In this document: one piece after another, positions 26,810 through 35,741 of the stretch
How the letters are laid out: each line of letters begins with the position of its first letter
Numbering within the stretch: position 1 is the first letter of the stretch
Assembly: GCF_002056795.1 (NCBI RefSeq)
Contig: NZ_CP020104.1
Location: forward strand, 1,561,001-1,625,000
From: Spirosoma aerolatum
Lineage (GTDB): Bacteria; Bacteroidota; Bacteroidia; Cytophagales; Spirosomataceae
DNA length: 64,000 nucleotides
Reading direction: 5' to 3'
Translations under genes and position numbers: made by a program
The notes under the pieces: generated by a model
Told to the model about the DNA's origin: nothing
Databases searched by the model: none
The model's input: only the letters and a program-made list of their open reading frames with translations

Positions 26810-28720
26810 ATGAAGCATTTAGTACTACTGGCGCTGTTTGGCCCATCCATTGTCTGGGCGCAAAGTGAATACAAAGCCGATGCTATTCCAGAATCCCTGA
26901 AAGAGAATGCACATAGTGTTATTCGGCGGCATGAAACTTCCTTTGCCGTAAAGGCACCCGGAGAGGCAGTACGACGTGTGCATACTGTTGTAACCGTACT
27001 CGACAAAGAGGCTGACGACGATGCTACGATTGTGGTTGGATATGATAAACTCTCAAAAGTAACAGAACTGGAAGGTGCCCTTTATGATGCGGACGGTAAA
27101 CTGATCAAGCGACTGAAAAAATCGGATATTGAGGATTACAGTACGCTCTCTGACTATAATTTCTTTGATGATCAACGGGTTAAGGCGGCAAAGTTCCCTA
27201 GGCAACCAACCTATCCTTATACTGTCGAATTTACGGTGGAGACGATGGAACGCAATCTGATGTTTTACCCGACCTGGGTGCCGTTGAAAAAAGAACACGT
27301 TGCTCTGGAGCAGGCTTCCTACACCGTTTCCATGCCAGCCAGACTGGCGTTGCGGTATAAAGAAGTGAATATACCCACAGCCGGAACCTCTTCACCGTCG
27401 GCCGATGGCGGGAAAACCTACGTCTGGAAACTGACTAATCGACCTGCGCTGGAACTGGAACCATTATCGCCCCCAAGTTGGGAGCAATGGCCGATCGTGT
27501 ATACCGCTCCAACGGATTTTGAGGTGCAGGGATATAAAGGGAAAGTAACCTCCTGGAGCGATGTGGGGCGGTTCTATTATACCTTGAATACAGGCCGTGA
27601 TGCCATTCCTGCCGATCTTCGACAGCGTATGCAGGAGTTGACCAAAAACGAAACGACTACGCTAGGTAAAGTTCGGAAGGTTTATTCGTTTCTGCAGGAC
27701 CAGACTCGGTATGTGAGTATTCAGTTGGGTATTGGCGGCTGGCAGACAATCGAAGCCGACAAGGTAGCCGCCAGTAAATACGGGGATTGTAAGGCCCTTA
27801 CCAATTTTACGCAGGCATTGTTGAAAAACGTAGGCGTTACGGCTTATCCCGCTCTGGTAAAGGCAGGTGATAACGAACCGGATGCTCAGGTTGATTTTCC
27901 GAGCTTTCAGTTCAACCATATTATTCTGTGCGTGCCTGATGGCCGCGATACGCTGTTTCTGGAATGCACCAGTCAGCATGGCCAGCCTGGATATGTTGGT
28001 GACTTTACGGGTAATCGGCATGTTCTGCTTATTACGCCCGATGGTGGCCGACTTGTAAAAACCCCCAGTTATAGACCCGCCGATAACCTTCAGCAACGGC
28101 GTATTTCGATCTTGCTCACCGAACAGGGCGATGCCACAGCCGATGTCAGAACTCGCTATACAGGTCTTCAGCAAGACGACTACGGACAGGTAATTCATGG
28201 TATGAATCGGGACGAACAACGAAGCTGGTTGCTTAAACGTATCCATGTGCCCGCTTTTGACCTGACAGCGTTTTCGTTTTTGGAACAGGCCAATACCGTC
28301 CCGGCTGTTACCGAGACGCTCTCGCTGGCGGTTAGAAAATGGGCAACGCCGAGTGGCAATCGACTCTTTCTGCCGCTCAATCTTATGTCGGCCCTATCGT
28401 TGGCGACACCGATGCTCCAAACCCGGCAAACGGCTGTTGATCTAGGGACTAATTATGACTTTGAGGATAGCGATACTATTACCTACCGAATTCCGAAAGG
28501 CTATACACCCGAATTTGCCATTAAGCCTGTGGCTGTGGACTCTAAATTTGGCCAGTATACGGCGCAGGTAGATGTAGAGGGTGACCGGATCACGTATGTG
28601 CGTCATATAACTATGCATGGGGGGCGTTTTCCCGCTTCTGCTTATACCGAATGGGTCGACTTTCGGAAAAAAGTGGCCAAAGCTGACCGAATGCAGATGG
28701 TGTTTGTTAAGAATAATTAA
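26810..28720 (+). CDS. DUF3857 and transglutaminase-like domain protein (Cys present)
   Basis: A 636-residue exported protein with a short signal peptide (ending WAQ at about residue 18). A DUF3857 domain covers about 45-200 and a transglutaminase-core domain about 260-385. The catalytic Cys327 is in YGDCKALTN, the likely His is in FNHIILCV (about 368) and the third acidic residue in LECTSQHGQ. It begins 2 bases after the stop of its paralogue and is surely in the same operon. Transglutaminase-core proteins may be proteases or crosslinking enzymes; the role in Bacteroidota is unknown. Confidence 0.82.
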   Translation: MKHLVLLALFGPSIVWAQSEYKADAIPESLKENAHSVIRRHETSFAVKAPGEAVRRVHTVVTVLDKEADDDATIVVGYDKLSKVTELEGALYDADGKLIKRLKKSDIEDYSTLSDYNFFDDQRVKAAKFPRQPTYPYTVEFTVETMERNLMFYPTWVPLKKEHVALEQASYTVSMPARLALRYKEVNIPTAGTSSPSADGGKTYVWKLTNRPALELEPLSPPSWEQWPIVYTAPTDFEVQGYKGKVTSWSDVGRFYYTLNTGRDAIPADLRQRMQELTKNETTTLGKVRKVYSFLQDQTRYVSIQLGIGGWQTIEADKVAASKYGDCKALTNFTQALLKNVGVTAYPALVKAGDNEPDAQVDFPSFQFNHIILCVPDGRDTLFLECTSQHGQPGYVGDFTGNRHVLLITPDGGRLVKTPSYRPADNLQQRRISILLTEQGDATADVRTRYTGLQQDDYGQVIHGMNRDEQRSWLLKRIHVPAFDLTAFSFLEQANTVPAVTETLSLAVRKWATPSGNRLFLPLNLMSALSLATPMLQTRQTAVDLGTNYDFEDSDTITYRIPKGYTPEFAIKPVAVDSKFGQYTAQVDVEGDRITYVRHITMHGGRFPASAYTEWVDFRKKVAKADRMQMVFVKNN

Positions 28721-28778
28721 ACCAAACACTTTCCCCCCTGTCGAACGTTTACATCAAAAGGACGACAACCATCAAATT

Positions 28779-29393
28779 ATGAAAAAAGTACTTATTCTGG
28801 CCTTAGTGGCTTTATCCATTTTGTTTTACCGTTGTAGCGTTAATCAGCAAATTGCCCAGGCAAAGGCGCTGGGCGATTGTCGATATACCATTGCATCAGC
28901 CGATAGTGTGTATCTGGCCGGTACCGATGTTCGGGAGTTCCGCAATATCGAAAATATGGATGTAACCCGGTTTCCCCGGCTGGCTGCGGGTTTGCTGACC
29001 CGCAACATACCTCTGGATGCACGTATCAATCTTGATATAACCAACCCGACGGGTAAACTGGCAGGTATTAACCAATTGGAATATAAAGTTTTGTTGACTG
29101 GGCAAGAGTTGTTTAACGGTTTTTTAAATCAACGGATAGAAGTGCAGCCTGGTGGCAGAACCCGCGTGCCTGTTCGATTGAGCGCCAATGCCTACCAGCT
29201 TATTTCGGACTCGAAAACACGTGATGCGTTTACCCAACTGGTCAGAAACTTGTCGGGCGCTGCTAATACGCAACCGTCAAAACTGACGATCCGGATTAAA
29301 CCGACGCTGGCGCTTGGTAACAAAGCCATCAATTACCCTGGCTATATTACGATCGATCAGGAAGTGACGAATAAAATCTTGTCTGGTAATTAG
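28779..29393 (+). CDS. LEA-type-2-like secreted protein
   Basis: A 204-residue protein with a hydrophobic N-terminus (KKVLILALVALSILFYRCS), possibly a lipoprotein with a poor lipobox or a membrane anchor. The body contains the pattern ARINLDITNPTGKLAGINQLEYKVLLTGQELFNGFLNQ, which resembles the LEA14/WHy beta-sandwich. The longer reading frame from 28617 overlaps the preceding gene and has no signal sequence in its first 54 residues, so ATG at 28779 is preferred. It lies 58 bases after the DUF3857 pair and may belong to the same operon; a terminator follows at 29481. Confidence 0.7.
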   Translation: MKKVLILALVALSILFYRCSVNQQIAQAKALGDCRYTIASADSVYLAGTDVREFRNIENMDVTRFPRLAAGLLTRNIPLDARINLDITNPTGKLAGINQLEYKVLLTGQELFNGFLNQRIEVQPGGRTRVPVRLSANAYQLISDSKTRDAFTQLVRNLSGAANTQPSKLTIRIKPTLALGNKAINYPGYITIDQEVTNKILSGN

Positions 29394-29480
29394 TTTGTAC
29401 TGGACCAATTTCAGATGCAATTGCCAGCCTGAGTAGTACATCTGAACGTACGAAGAGTACTATGTAAGCGGTCTATTTCG

Positions 29481-29502
29481 TGCCCCGACTTTAGTTGGGG
29501 CA
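29481..29502 (+). terminator. Intrinsic terminator after the LEA-like gene
   Basis: The arms TGCCCCGAC (29481-29489) and GTTGGGGCA (29494-29502) pair fully with one G-U pair around TTTA and are followed by TTTGTTTATT. Confidence 0.8.
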
Positions 29503-29558
29503 TTTGTTTATTGCCTGTTTTGACGTAAACTTTGTGAGTCTGATTAATACCTTTTCAA

Positions 29559-30578
29559 ATGCGCTACCTTGCAACAACCCTTCTGCTTTTTAGCTCGATG
29601 CTCTCGAGTTTTGCCCAATCTATTCAACTTACGCATAACGAAGGCCAGAAACGCGTTGATGTTACCGTTGATGGTAAACCCTTCACTGCTTATATCTATC
29701 CCGGCCCAACGGTTCTGAAAAAGCCTGTACTCTATCCGATTCGGTCGGCAGGGGGCAATTTTATTACGCGTGGCTGGCCTCTCGATCCTCGTCCAGGTGA
29801 GCGGATTGACCACCCACACCATGTAGGTATGTGGTTTAACTATGGTGATGTAAATGGACACGACTTTTGGAACAATTCGATTCAGGTCGGACCAGACCAC
29901 AAAGGACCATTCGGGACCATCGTGCATACGGGGATCAAGTCGATGAAAAATGGCAAAGGGCAGGCTGAACTGGTGGTAACCGCCGACTGGCTCGACAAAG
30001 ATGGTAAGGTAATGCTTCAGGAGACCACAACCTACGCGTTTAAAGCAACAGCCAGCAACCGTACTATTGAGCGAATCGCTACCTTGAAAGCGGCCGATAA
30101 AGACGTGTTGTTCAAGGATAATAAAGAAGGTATGATTGCCTTACGAATGGCTCATCAGCTTGAGCAGCCCGCCACCAAACCCGAAGTATTCACAGATGCC
30201 CAGGGCGTAGAGACCAAAGTGCCTGTAATGAATAACGAAGGAGTTACGGGACTTTATCATAGCGCCGAAGGCGTTGAAGGCGATGCCGTATGGGGTACAC
30301 GTGCACCTTGGGTGAAACTGACAGGAACGATCAATGGAGAAGACCTATCGGTTGTTATGCTGGATAATCCTAAAAACGTAGGTTATCCAACCTACTGGCA
30401 TGCAAGGGGTTATGGCCTATTTGCCGCCAATCCATTAGGGGCAGCGGTGATGAGTAGCGGTAAGGCTCCCGCCATGAACTATACACTTCCAGCGGGTAAA
30501 TCGGTTACATTTCGGTACAAACTGTTAATTCAATCTGGTCAGCTTTCCGATAGTGCGTTAAGTCAATTAGTTAAATAG
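29559..30578 (+). CDS. Secreted DUF6807 (PmoA-like) family protein
   Basis: A 339-residue exported protein with a signal peptide (residues 1-20, ending SFAQ). The sequence shows the DUF6807 pattern, for example IRSAGGNFITRGWPLDPRPGERIDHPHHVGMWFNYGDVNGHDFWN (about 62-107). It contains several His, including HPHH, that could bind metal or substrate. These proteins are often called methane oxygenase PmoA family, but they are not subunits of methane monooxygenase. In Bacteroidota they usually accompany sugar dehydrogenases. Function is not known. Followed by another secreted protein in the same direction. Confidence 0.78.
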   Translation: MRYLATTLLLFSSMLSSFAQSIQLTHNEGQKRVDVTVDGKPFTAYIYPGPTVLKKPVLYPIRSAGGNFITRGWPLDPRPGERIDHPHHVGMWFNYGDVNGHDFWNNSIQVGPDHKGPFGTIVHTGIKSMKNGKGQAELVVTADWLDKDGKVMLQETTTYAFKATASNRTIERIATLKAADKDVLFKDNKEGMIALRMAHQLEQPATKPEVFTDAQGVETKVPVMNNEGVTGLYHSAEGVEGDAVWGTRAPWVKLTGTINGEDLSVVMLDNPKNVGYPTYWHARGYGLFAANPLGAAVMSSGKAPAMNYTLPAGKSVTFRYKLLIQSGQLSDSALSQLVK

Positions 30579-30673
30579 TTTATGGAATTGGTAAATTGTT
30601 AACTAGATATAGTCTGGTGTTGGCATGTTATTTGTGGGTCATCGAAACTGGTACACTTAATCGTACTGGTTTT

Positions 30674-32236
30674 ATGGCCCACATCTCTTTTTTTTCCATT
30701 CAACGTTTTTGCTGCCTGATTGGGGCAGCCCTTTTGCTGGTTCCGGTATTTCTTTTCGCTCAGATTCGAACTAGTACGCCTGGTAGTGGCACCTCGCCTT
30801 CACTTCGCTCAGGAACCGACGGACTCTTGACCATCGAAAACTCGCAGATTCGAGTGGGTATTAACACCAATGCGGGAGGAGCCATTACACACCTGACTTT
30901 CCTGGATGATCATGGGGGCAAGGTTGGTACCCGTAATATGGTCAGCAATCCGGATTTAGGTCGCCAAATTCAGATTGGCATGTATGGTGGCCCACTTAAT
31001 TATTCCGAAAATGGTAATGGTGCCTGGACCGGATTGGGCTGGAACCCAATTCAGGCGGGTGATGTATATGGAAACCCTGCCCAGGTGGTGGCTGTTGCCA
31101 AACAAGAGAATTTGTTATATGCCAAAACAATTCCCAAACAGTTTGCTTTCAATAATCAACCCGGTGAGGCTACAATTGAGCACTGGGTTCGATTGGATGG
31201 TAATGTGGTAAAGGTGCATGTGAAGGTAACGATGGCTCGATCTGACAAAACTCAGTACGAGTCGCGTCAACAGGAGTTTCCATGCGTATATCTGACTGGC
31301 GATTATCACAATATGTGGTATTACTCAGGCAAAACGCCCTTTACAAACGGTGATCTGACGCTCTCGCGTATCCAGCCGCCAGCAACATCTATGTTTGGTG
31401 ACGTATTTCCGACGGAGCCTTGGATGGCCTCGACCAATGATAATGGATATGGTGTAGGTTTGTACCTGGTAGGGAATAACTATGAATGGAAAAGAGGATA
31501 TTTCGGCGCAGATTTAGGCGGTGATGAATTTAGCACCGTTGCATCGTACATTGCTGCTACGCCCCGGATTGTCCTCGATTATAACTTGGTTCATGAATGG
31601 GATTATGAATTGATTTTAGGCCATTTAAGCGAGATACGGTCCCGCGTATATAGCAGACCGAAATCAAAACCTGGCCCTAACTATGTATTCGATAATTCAC
31701 GCAAAGGGTGGACATTGGGGCAAGCACAGGATACGGGCTGGCCTATTTCTGGAAAGCTGCATGTATTTTGGGATGATGCTGTAAATGCCAAAATTATATC
31801 ACCCTTTGTCTTTTGGAAAGGAAGTGACAATCCCAAAATATACGTACGAGCAGCTTTTCAAACGCCGAATACGAAGCTGCGATTGAAATGGCGACGAACT
31901 GACGACCAGGTTATGTATGGTACGGGTGATCGTTACATGGATTTCCCCATCAAAAATGATGGTCAGTATCATACCTATGAGCTTGACTTAAGTCAAAATC
32001 ATAATTGGCTGGATTACACAATTGGTCAGATCGAATTCGTTTTAGTATCTGATGGCCCGACGCCTGGCGCGTGGTCGGAGTTTGCCTGGATTGCTACCAG
32101 TCCAGATGGGCCATCACCAGAGGTGCCGGGTGAAGAGTTTCTGGTAGGTACGCCTGGGGCCGCCCCCTGTGAGCCAGATTGTATAACTGTTGATGTGCAG
32201 AAATTACAATTTGTTCGTTCGAACCGGAAGCGATAA
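30674..32236 (+). CDS. Large secreted protein of unknown function, possible carbohydrate-binding C-terminus
   Basis: A 520-residue exported protein with a signal peptide (about 1-34, hydrophobic core LIGAALLLVPVFLFAQ). Residues 60-330 form an unrecognised beta-rich domain that starts ENSQIRVGINTNAGGAITHLTFLDD, similar in style to aldose-epimerase or glycoside-binding folds. Residues about 345-500 look like a jelly-roll with many aromatic residues (GWTLGQAQDTGWPISGKLHVFWDD; YHTYELDLSQNHNWLDYTIGQIEFVLVSDGP). The C-terminus has CEPDC. I do not recognise the family. ATG 30674 is chosen because it directly precedes the signal peptide; the frame opens at a TTG at 30596. Confidence 0.65.
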   Translation: MAHISFFSIQRFCCLIGAALLLVPVFLFAQIRTSTPGSGTSPSLRSGTDGLLTIENSQIRVGINTNAGGAITHLTFLDDHGGKVGTRNMVSNPDLGRQIQIGMYGGPLNYSENGNGAWTGLGWNPIQAGDVYGNPAQVVAVAKQENLLYAKTIPKQFAFNNQPGEATIEHWVRLDGNVVKVHVKVTMARSDKTQYESRQQEFPCVYLTGDYHNMWYYSGKTPFTNGDLTLSRIQPPATSMFGDVFPTEPWMASTNDNGYGVGLYLVGNNYEWKRGYFGADLGGDEFSTVASYIAATPRIVLDYNLVHEWDYELILGHLSEIRSRVYSRPKSKPGPNYVFDNSRKGWTLGQAQDTGWPISGKLHVFWDDAVNAKIISPFVFWKGSDNPKIYVRAAFQTPNTKLRLKWRRTDDQVMYGTGDRYMDFPIKNDGQYHTYELDLSQNHNWLDYTIGQIEFVLVSDGPTPGAWSEFAWIATSPDGPSPEVPGEEFLVGTPGAAPCEPDCITVDVQKLQFVRSNRKR

Positions 32237-32252
32237 GTTTATTTAGATACAG

Positions 32253-32300
32253 CAATGCCATTGTCGGCGAGCCTGTCTTTCGGCGTCGACAATGGCATTG
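32253..32300. terminator. Bidirectional terminator hairpin
   Basis: The arms CAATGCCATTGTCG (32253-32266) and CGACAATGGCATTG (32287-32300) are exact reverse complements, located between convergent genes and followed by TTGTG on the plus strand. Confidence 0.75.
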
Positions 32301-32324
32301 TTGTGTTTATGTTGATTGAACAAC

Positions 32325-32720
32325 TTAGTTTAAATGGACTAATGCTGATCGGTAGACACGTCCGTCCAGTGATTTTAAACAGGAACGCAGATTCGGATTT
32401 TCGTTGGAAGCGCGGCCCAGTTCGTTGTCTATCTGGCGAAGTAAAAAGAATAACTGGTGAACATGCTCCCATTGAGCTGCCAATCGGCTGTTTTTCGGTG
32501 GTTGCAAACCAGTTTGGCGGGCTGCCTGCGTAAGTTGACGTAAGCTCATTTTCAGATGATACCGAAGGATAATTAGCCGACTAGCCATAGGAAGCTCCTT
32601 AGGGTCGCGCTCCATATGCGAAATACTTTTCGCCAACACATTATTCCGTTGTTGAAGTTGATCGCAGACGAGCATCCAGGCATGTTCGGCCTGTAGGGAT
32701 TCATAAGAGATAGTTTGCAT
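32325..32720 (-). CDS. Hypothetical cytoplasmic protein
   Basis: A 131-residue basic, helical protein without signal peptide or membrane segments. It contains a repeated Gln/Leu-rich pattern (SLRQLTQAARQTGLQPPKNSRLAAQWEHVHQLFFLLRQIDNEL). I do not recognise a family. The start ATG 32720 is supported by a TATATTTG promoter box 27 bases upstream; the ATG at 32750 would overlap that box. The gene stands alone, converging with the secreted protein gene. Confidence 0.6.
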   Translation of the reverse strand: MQTISYESLQAEHAWMLVCDQLQQRNNVLAKSISHMERDPKELPMASRLIILRYHLKMSLRQLTQAARQTGLQPPKNSRLAAQWEHVHQLFFLLRQIDNELGRASNENPNLRSCLKSLDGRVYRSALVHLN

Positions 32721-32747
32721 AAAAGTCAGCACAGTACGGTTTACAAA

Positions 32748-32755
32748 CAAATATA
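32748..32755 (-). promoter_or_regulatory. Bacteroidota -7 box
   Basis: TATATTTG on the minus strand matches TAnnTTTG and lies 27 bases upstream of the ATG at 32720. No clear -33 element. Confidence 0.45.
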
Positions 32756-32813
32756 CTAATACGCAATCTATTCTGATAGTAAAATCATATGTTGGGCAAA
32801 TTTTAATTTATAG

Positions 32814-32980
32814 AATCAGCAACTGGCCGATTATTTTTTATTTCCCGAATTGGATAAAGAGATTTATACCCGATTGATGAGTGAATTTTATGGAAGCCAG
32901 AGGGTTGCAGAAGTTACTGGAAACCATTTAACTTCGCTCTGAAGCGGTGGATCTCCTTCGTAAACTGACTGCTGCTTTTA
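32814..32980 (+). pseudogene. Possible remnant of a decayed small gene
   Basis: A frame without a start codon reads NQQLADYFLFPELDKEIYTR and on to a stop at 32940-32942. Directly after, the next frame continues LRSEAVDLLRKLTAAF. The amino-acid mix looks like real protein, with a probable frameshift and a missing 5' end. No family is recognised, so this may also be chance. Confidence 0.25.
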
Positions 32981-32983
32981 CTT

Positions 32984-33676
32984 ATGGACCCTACCTACCG
33001 CACACTAATTGTTTGTACGAATCATACAGACTTTCCAACCAAATCTTATAAGACCGGATTATGGTTGAGTGAGGCTACGCATTTTTACGATGAACTGGCA
33101 GATCGAAACTTACCTTACGACTTCGCCAGCCCGAACGGTGGGGCTATACCGCTTGATGAAAAAAGCATAGATCGCCGGGATACTATCAATGAAAAATGGT
33201 ATCATAACCCGGCATTCCGATCAAAATTAGAGAACTCACTTCGCCTGGACGAGATTGACCCAGCCAGGTATCAGATCATCTACTTCGCAGGGGGGCACGG
33301 AACGATGTGGGATTTTCCGAATAATGAGGCTATTCAGCGTATAACCCGGCAGATTTACGAACATGGAGGGATGGTAGCTGCCGTTTGCCATGGTGTAAGT
33401 GCGCTGCTTAATGTTAAGTTGTCGGATGGAAGCTTTCTCCTCGACAAGCGGCAGGTAACGGGCTTTTCTAATATGGAAGAGAAATTGGTCCGGCTGGATG
33501 AAGAAGTCCCTTTTTTACTGGAAGATGCTTTACGACAGAAAAACGCCCTGTATAGCAAGAGCTTGATTCCATTTGTACCCTACATTGAGGTTGATGATCG
33601 GCTTGTTACTGGACAAAATCCACTATCGGCTCGCAAAGTAGGGCGGAAAGTGCTGGAAGAAATGTATGAAAAGTGA
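32984..33676 (+). CDS. DJ-1/PfpI-family protein (Hsp31-like)
   Basis: A 230-residue class I glutamine amidotransferase-like protein. The nucleophile elbow is AAVCHGVSALL with Cys135, and the acidic residue and oxyanion motif IIYFAGGHGTMWDF precede it. The overall pattern (KTGLWLSEATHFYDEL near the N-terminus) matches Hsp31/glyoxalase III-like members, which detoxify methylglyoxal or repair glycated proteins. Cytoplasmic, no signal peptide. The gene is monocistronic by layout. Confidence 0.88.
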   Translation: MDPTYRTLIVCTNHTDFPTKSYKTGLWLSEATHFYDELADRNLPYDFASPNGGAIPLDEKSIDRRDTINEKWYHNPAFRSKLENSLRLDEIDPARYQIIYFAGGHGTMWDFPNNEAIQRITRQIYEHGGMVAAVCHGVSALLNVKLSDGSFLLDKRQVTGFSNMEEKLVRLDEEVPFLLEDALRQKNALYSKSLIPFVPYIEVDDRLVTGQNPLSARKVGRKVLEEMYEK

Positions 33677-33737
33677 CCTGCGAGGTTACCATCTGTTCAG
33701 GTGTTGATAACAGGCTTTTGATGGCGTAGGAAGGAAA

Positions 33738-35435
33738 CTATTGCGTTGATTGAGGATTAGAATCATCTATCTTTTTACCAATATAAAGCTTTTGGAGTCC
33801 ATATGGGAGCCATGTATTCACAGGTAATTCCTGGAAGAGAGTAAAGCCGGGTAGTACACTCGCTGCCAGTACATATTTATCGTTATGTACCCACCAGAAG
33901 CTTTTATCGGAGCTGACTTTGTAGGATGAATTATACAGGTGCCAGCCATTAAATTCAAATCCGCCATCAATATCCGTTAATTTAACCCCTTGTTTGAGTA
34001 GGTTATTAAGGGATTGCCAACGGACACGATTCCAGGCCAGGTAGTCGTGGGTAGTACAGATGTTATAGACAAAACTGATAAAGAATAAGCTTATCGATAA
34101 GTAAAGAGGTAGTGATAGGATAGGGGCTTGTTTTGTCTGAATGGTATCTGTGCGAGCTATATAAATCAGAATGAGCAATAAAGCCGGAATAGGAAGCAGG
34201 TACCGATCAAAAAGCCCCTGTAAACTCATCGGCAAATAATAGATCGCAGTAACAGAGAGGAATAGAATTCCAATGGACCGTTGTAGTGCGGAGATAGGCC
34301 GATAGGATAAATAACGAATGATCTTAATTAAGAAGAAAAGAACGCCAACACTGCCTAAGATACTGCCTATTGTTATAAGACCCATAGCAATATGCAGAAA
34401 ACCAGGTGTCGGTAAGGTATACATCCGATAAAACATATCTCGTATGAGCATTGGCCCCAAGCCGAAAGCATTGAGTATATTCCACCAGATAGGCATGAGC
34501 ATACCCTGGAAAAAGTAAAACCAAAGCCCAATAACTATACCGATTAAGCAGATGAGTTGTAGTAGATTTTTCCGTAGACTCGCTAAGCTCCCTTTGGTAA
34601 GTAGCAGTAAAAAGTAAGGAGCCATAAACACTCCGGTATACATCACAGCCACAAACGAGTTGTTGAAAAAATCATGGACAAGCGGCCGTTCATAAAAACT
34701 TTTACTAAAGAAATTGTTGGCCTGTACATTGTAGGCGATTAATTCAGGCATCATATAGTCAAGCCATCGCTGGTAAAGCAACTGAATGGCTAAGCCTGCC
34801 GCTATACTAATGGCGCCAATGGATATTGCTTTCCAGTTCATGCCCTTTCGAGCCACATAGGCAAAGCTGAAACCTACAAATAAGCTGATACCTAATTGGC
34901 GAACCAGAAGCGCGAGGGCCGCAAGAAATATGCCTATCAATAGAGTCAAAAACTTATCTTCCCGCAATCCAGCAACCATATAGGACAGTGACCAAACCAT
35001 CAGTGTATAAAAGGGTATATCGGTCATAAATGAAGCTGATAAACCTAGGTACATGGGGTTGGCCAGCATTAATAAAGTACCAATGAAGGCATAACGGCTA
35101 TCGTCCGTTACTTTATAGATAAGCCGATGTGTGCCCCACAAGCCGAACAAGCCTGCTGCCAGGGTTGAAATGCGGAGAGCGGTAAAGGAAAAGCCAAATG
35201 GAAGGCAGAATAAAGTTCCCCAGATGATCTGAACCACTAGGTTCGTACTAGTCCAGGGGGACATAAAAAATTTATGCTTTTCGACTAAAGATTGTACTGA
35301 TTGAGCATACGCCCAGTCGTCGTTGAAAGGAAATTCGCCATAAGGATTAATAACTGTTGCTGAAATAATCCAGATAAATGATATAAAAAGAAGTTGGTTT
35401 TTTTGGGTGGAAAAATAAGCGTAAACGTGTTCCAT
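33738..35435 (-). CDS. GT39/ArnT-like membrane glycosyltransferase
   Basis: A 565-residue polytopic membrane protein with about twelve hydrophobic segments in the first 430 residues and a C-terminal periplasmic part. The first loop carries FPFNDDWAYAQSV (about 33-46), the DD motif found in lipid-linked sugar transferases of the PMT/ArnT group. Such enzymes transfer a sugar from a polyprenyl phosphate carrier to protein or lipid. Lies downstream of rfbC on the same strand, with a 307-base gap containing a terminator hairpin and a -7 box. ATG 35435 was chosen, with ATG/TTG codons upstream as alternatives. Confidence 0.75.
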   Translation of the reverse strand: MEHVYAYFSTQKNQLLFISFIWIISATVINPYGEFPFNDDWAYAQSVQSLVEKHKFFMSPWTSTNLVVQIIWGTLFCLPFGFSFTALRISTLAAGLFGLWGTHRLIYKVTDDSRYAFIGTLLMLANPMYLGLSASFMTDIPFYTLMVWSLSYMVAGLREDKFLTLLIGIFLAALALLVRQLGISLFVGFSFAYVARKGMNWKAISIGAISIAAGLAIQLLYQRWLDYMMPELIAYNVQANNFFSKSFYERPLVHDFFNNSFVAVMYTGVFMAPYFLLLLTKGSLASLRKNLLQLICLIGIVIGLWFYFFQGMLMPIWWNILNAFGLGPMLIRDMFYRMYTLPTPGFLHIAMGLITIGSILGSVGVLFFLIKIIRYLSYRPISALQRSIGILFLSVTAIYYLPMSLQGLFDRYLLPIPALLLILIYIARTDTIQTKQAPILSLPLYLSISLFFISFVYNICTTHDYLAWNRVRWQSLNNLLKQGVKLTDIDGGFEFNGWHLYNSSYKVSSDKSFWWVHNDKYVLAASVLPGFTLFQELPVNTWLPYGLQKLYIGKKIDDSNPQSTQ

Positions 35436-35502
35436 AAGCAATTTGAACGGGTGGTAACAAAGAAGCAATCGAGCTAAAAGTGTCTATTTGTATTTCGCCT
35501 TA

Positions 35503-35510
35503 CAAAGGTA
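35503..35510 (-). promoter_or_regulatory. Bacteroidota -7 box before the GT39-like gene
   Basis: TACCTTTG on the minus strand matches TAnnTTTG. No TTG at the -33 position. Confidence 0.4.
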
Positions 35511-35599
35511 TAATTTCTATAAACCATTGGTTATTATTCCACTAGGGTGAACATAGGAAATAGTTATGAAAATAGTTTAATTGATAGCAATAAATACAT

Positions 35600-35636
35600 C
35601 ACCCCCTGATGAATACAGCTAGCTCATCAGGGGGTG
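35600..35636 (-). terminator. Terminator hairpin downstream of rfbC
   Basis: The arms CACCCCCTGATGA (35600-35612) and TCATCAGGGGGTG (35624-35636) are exact reverse complements with an 11-base loop. On the minus strand it is followed by ATTTATTGCT. It lies 106 bases beyond the rfbC stop. Confidence 0.7.
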
Positions 35637-35741
35637 GTAATGATAAAAAACAGTAGCGTTAGTATGTTACCTAGGGCTGGGCTTTCGGATTTAGATATAT
35701 TAGGTCTAAACCAATTAGGCCTGAATAAAAACGATTAGGTA

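Noticed and set aside
33677..33737. Possible terminator between the DJ-1 and GT39-like genes
   Set aside because: Only a 5-bp stem (ACCTG/CAGGT) with a long loop was found, too weak to call.
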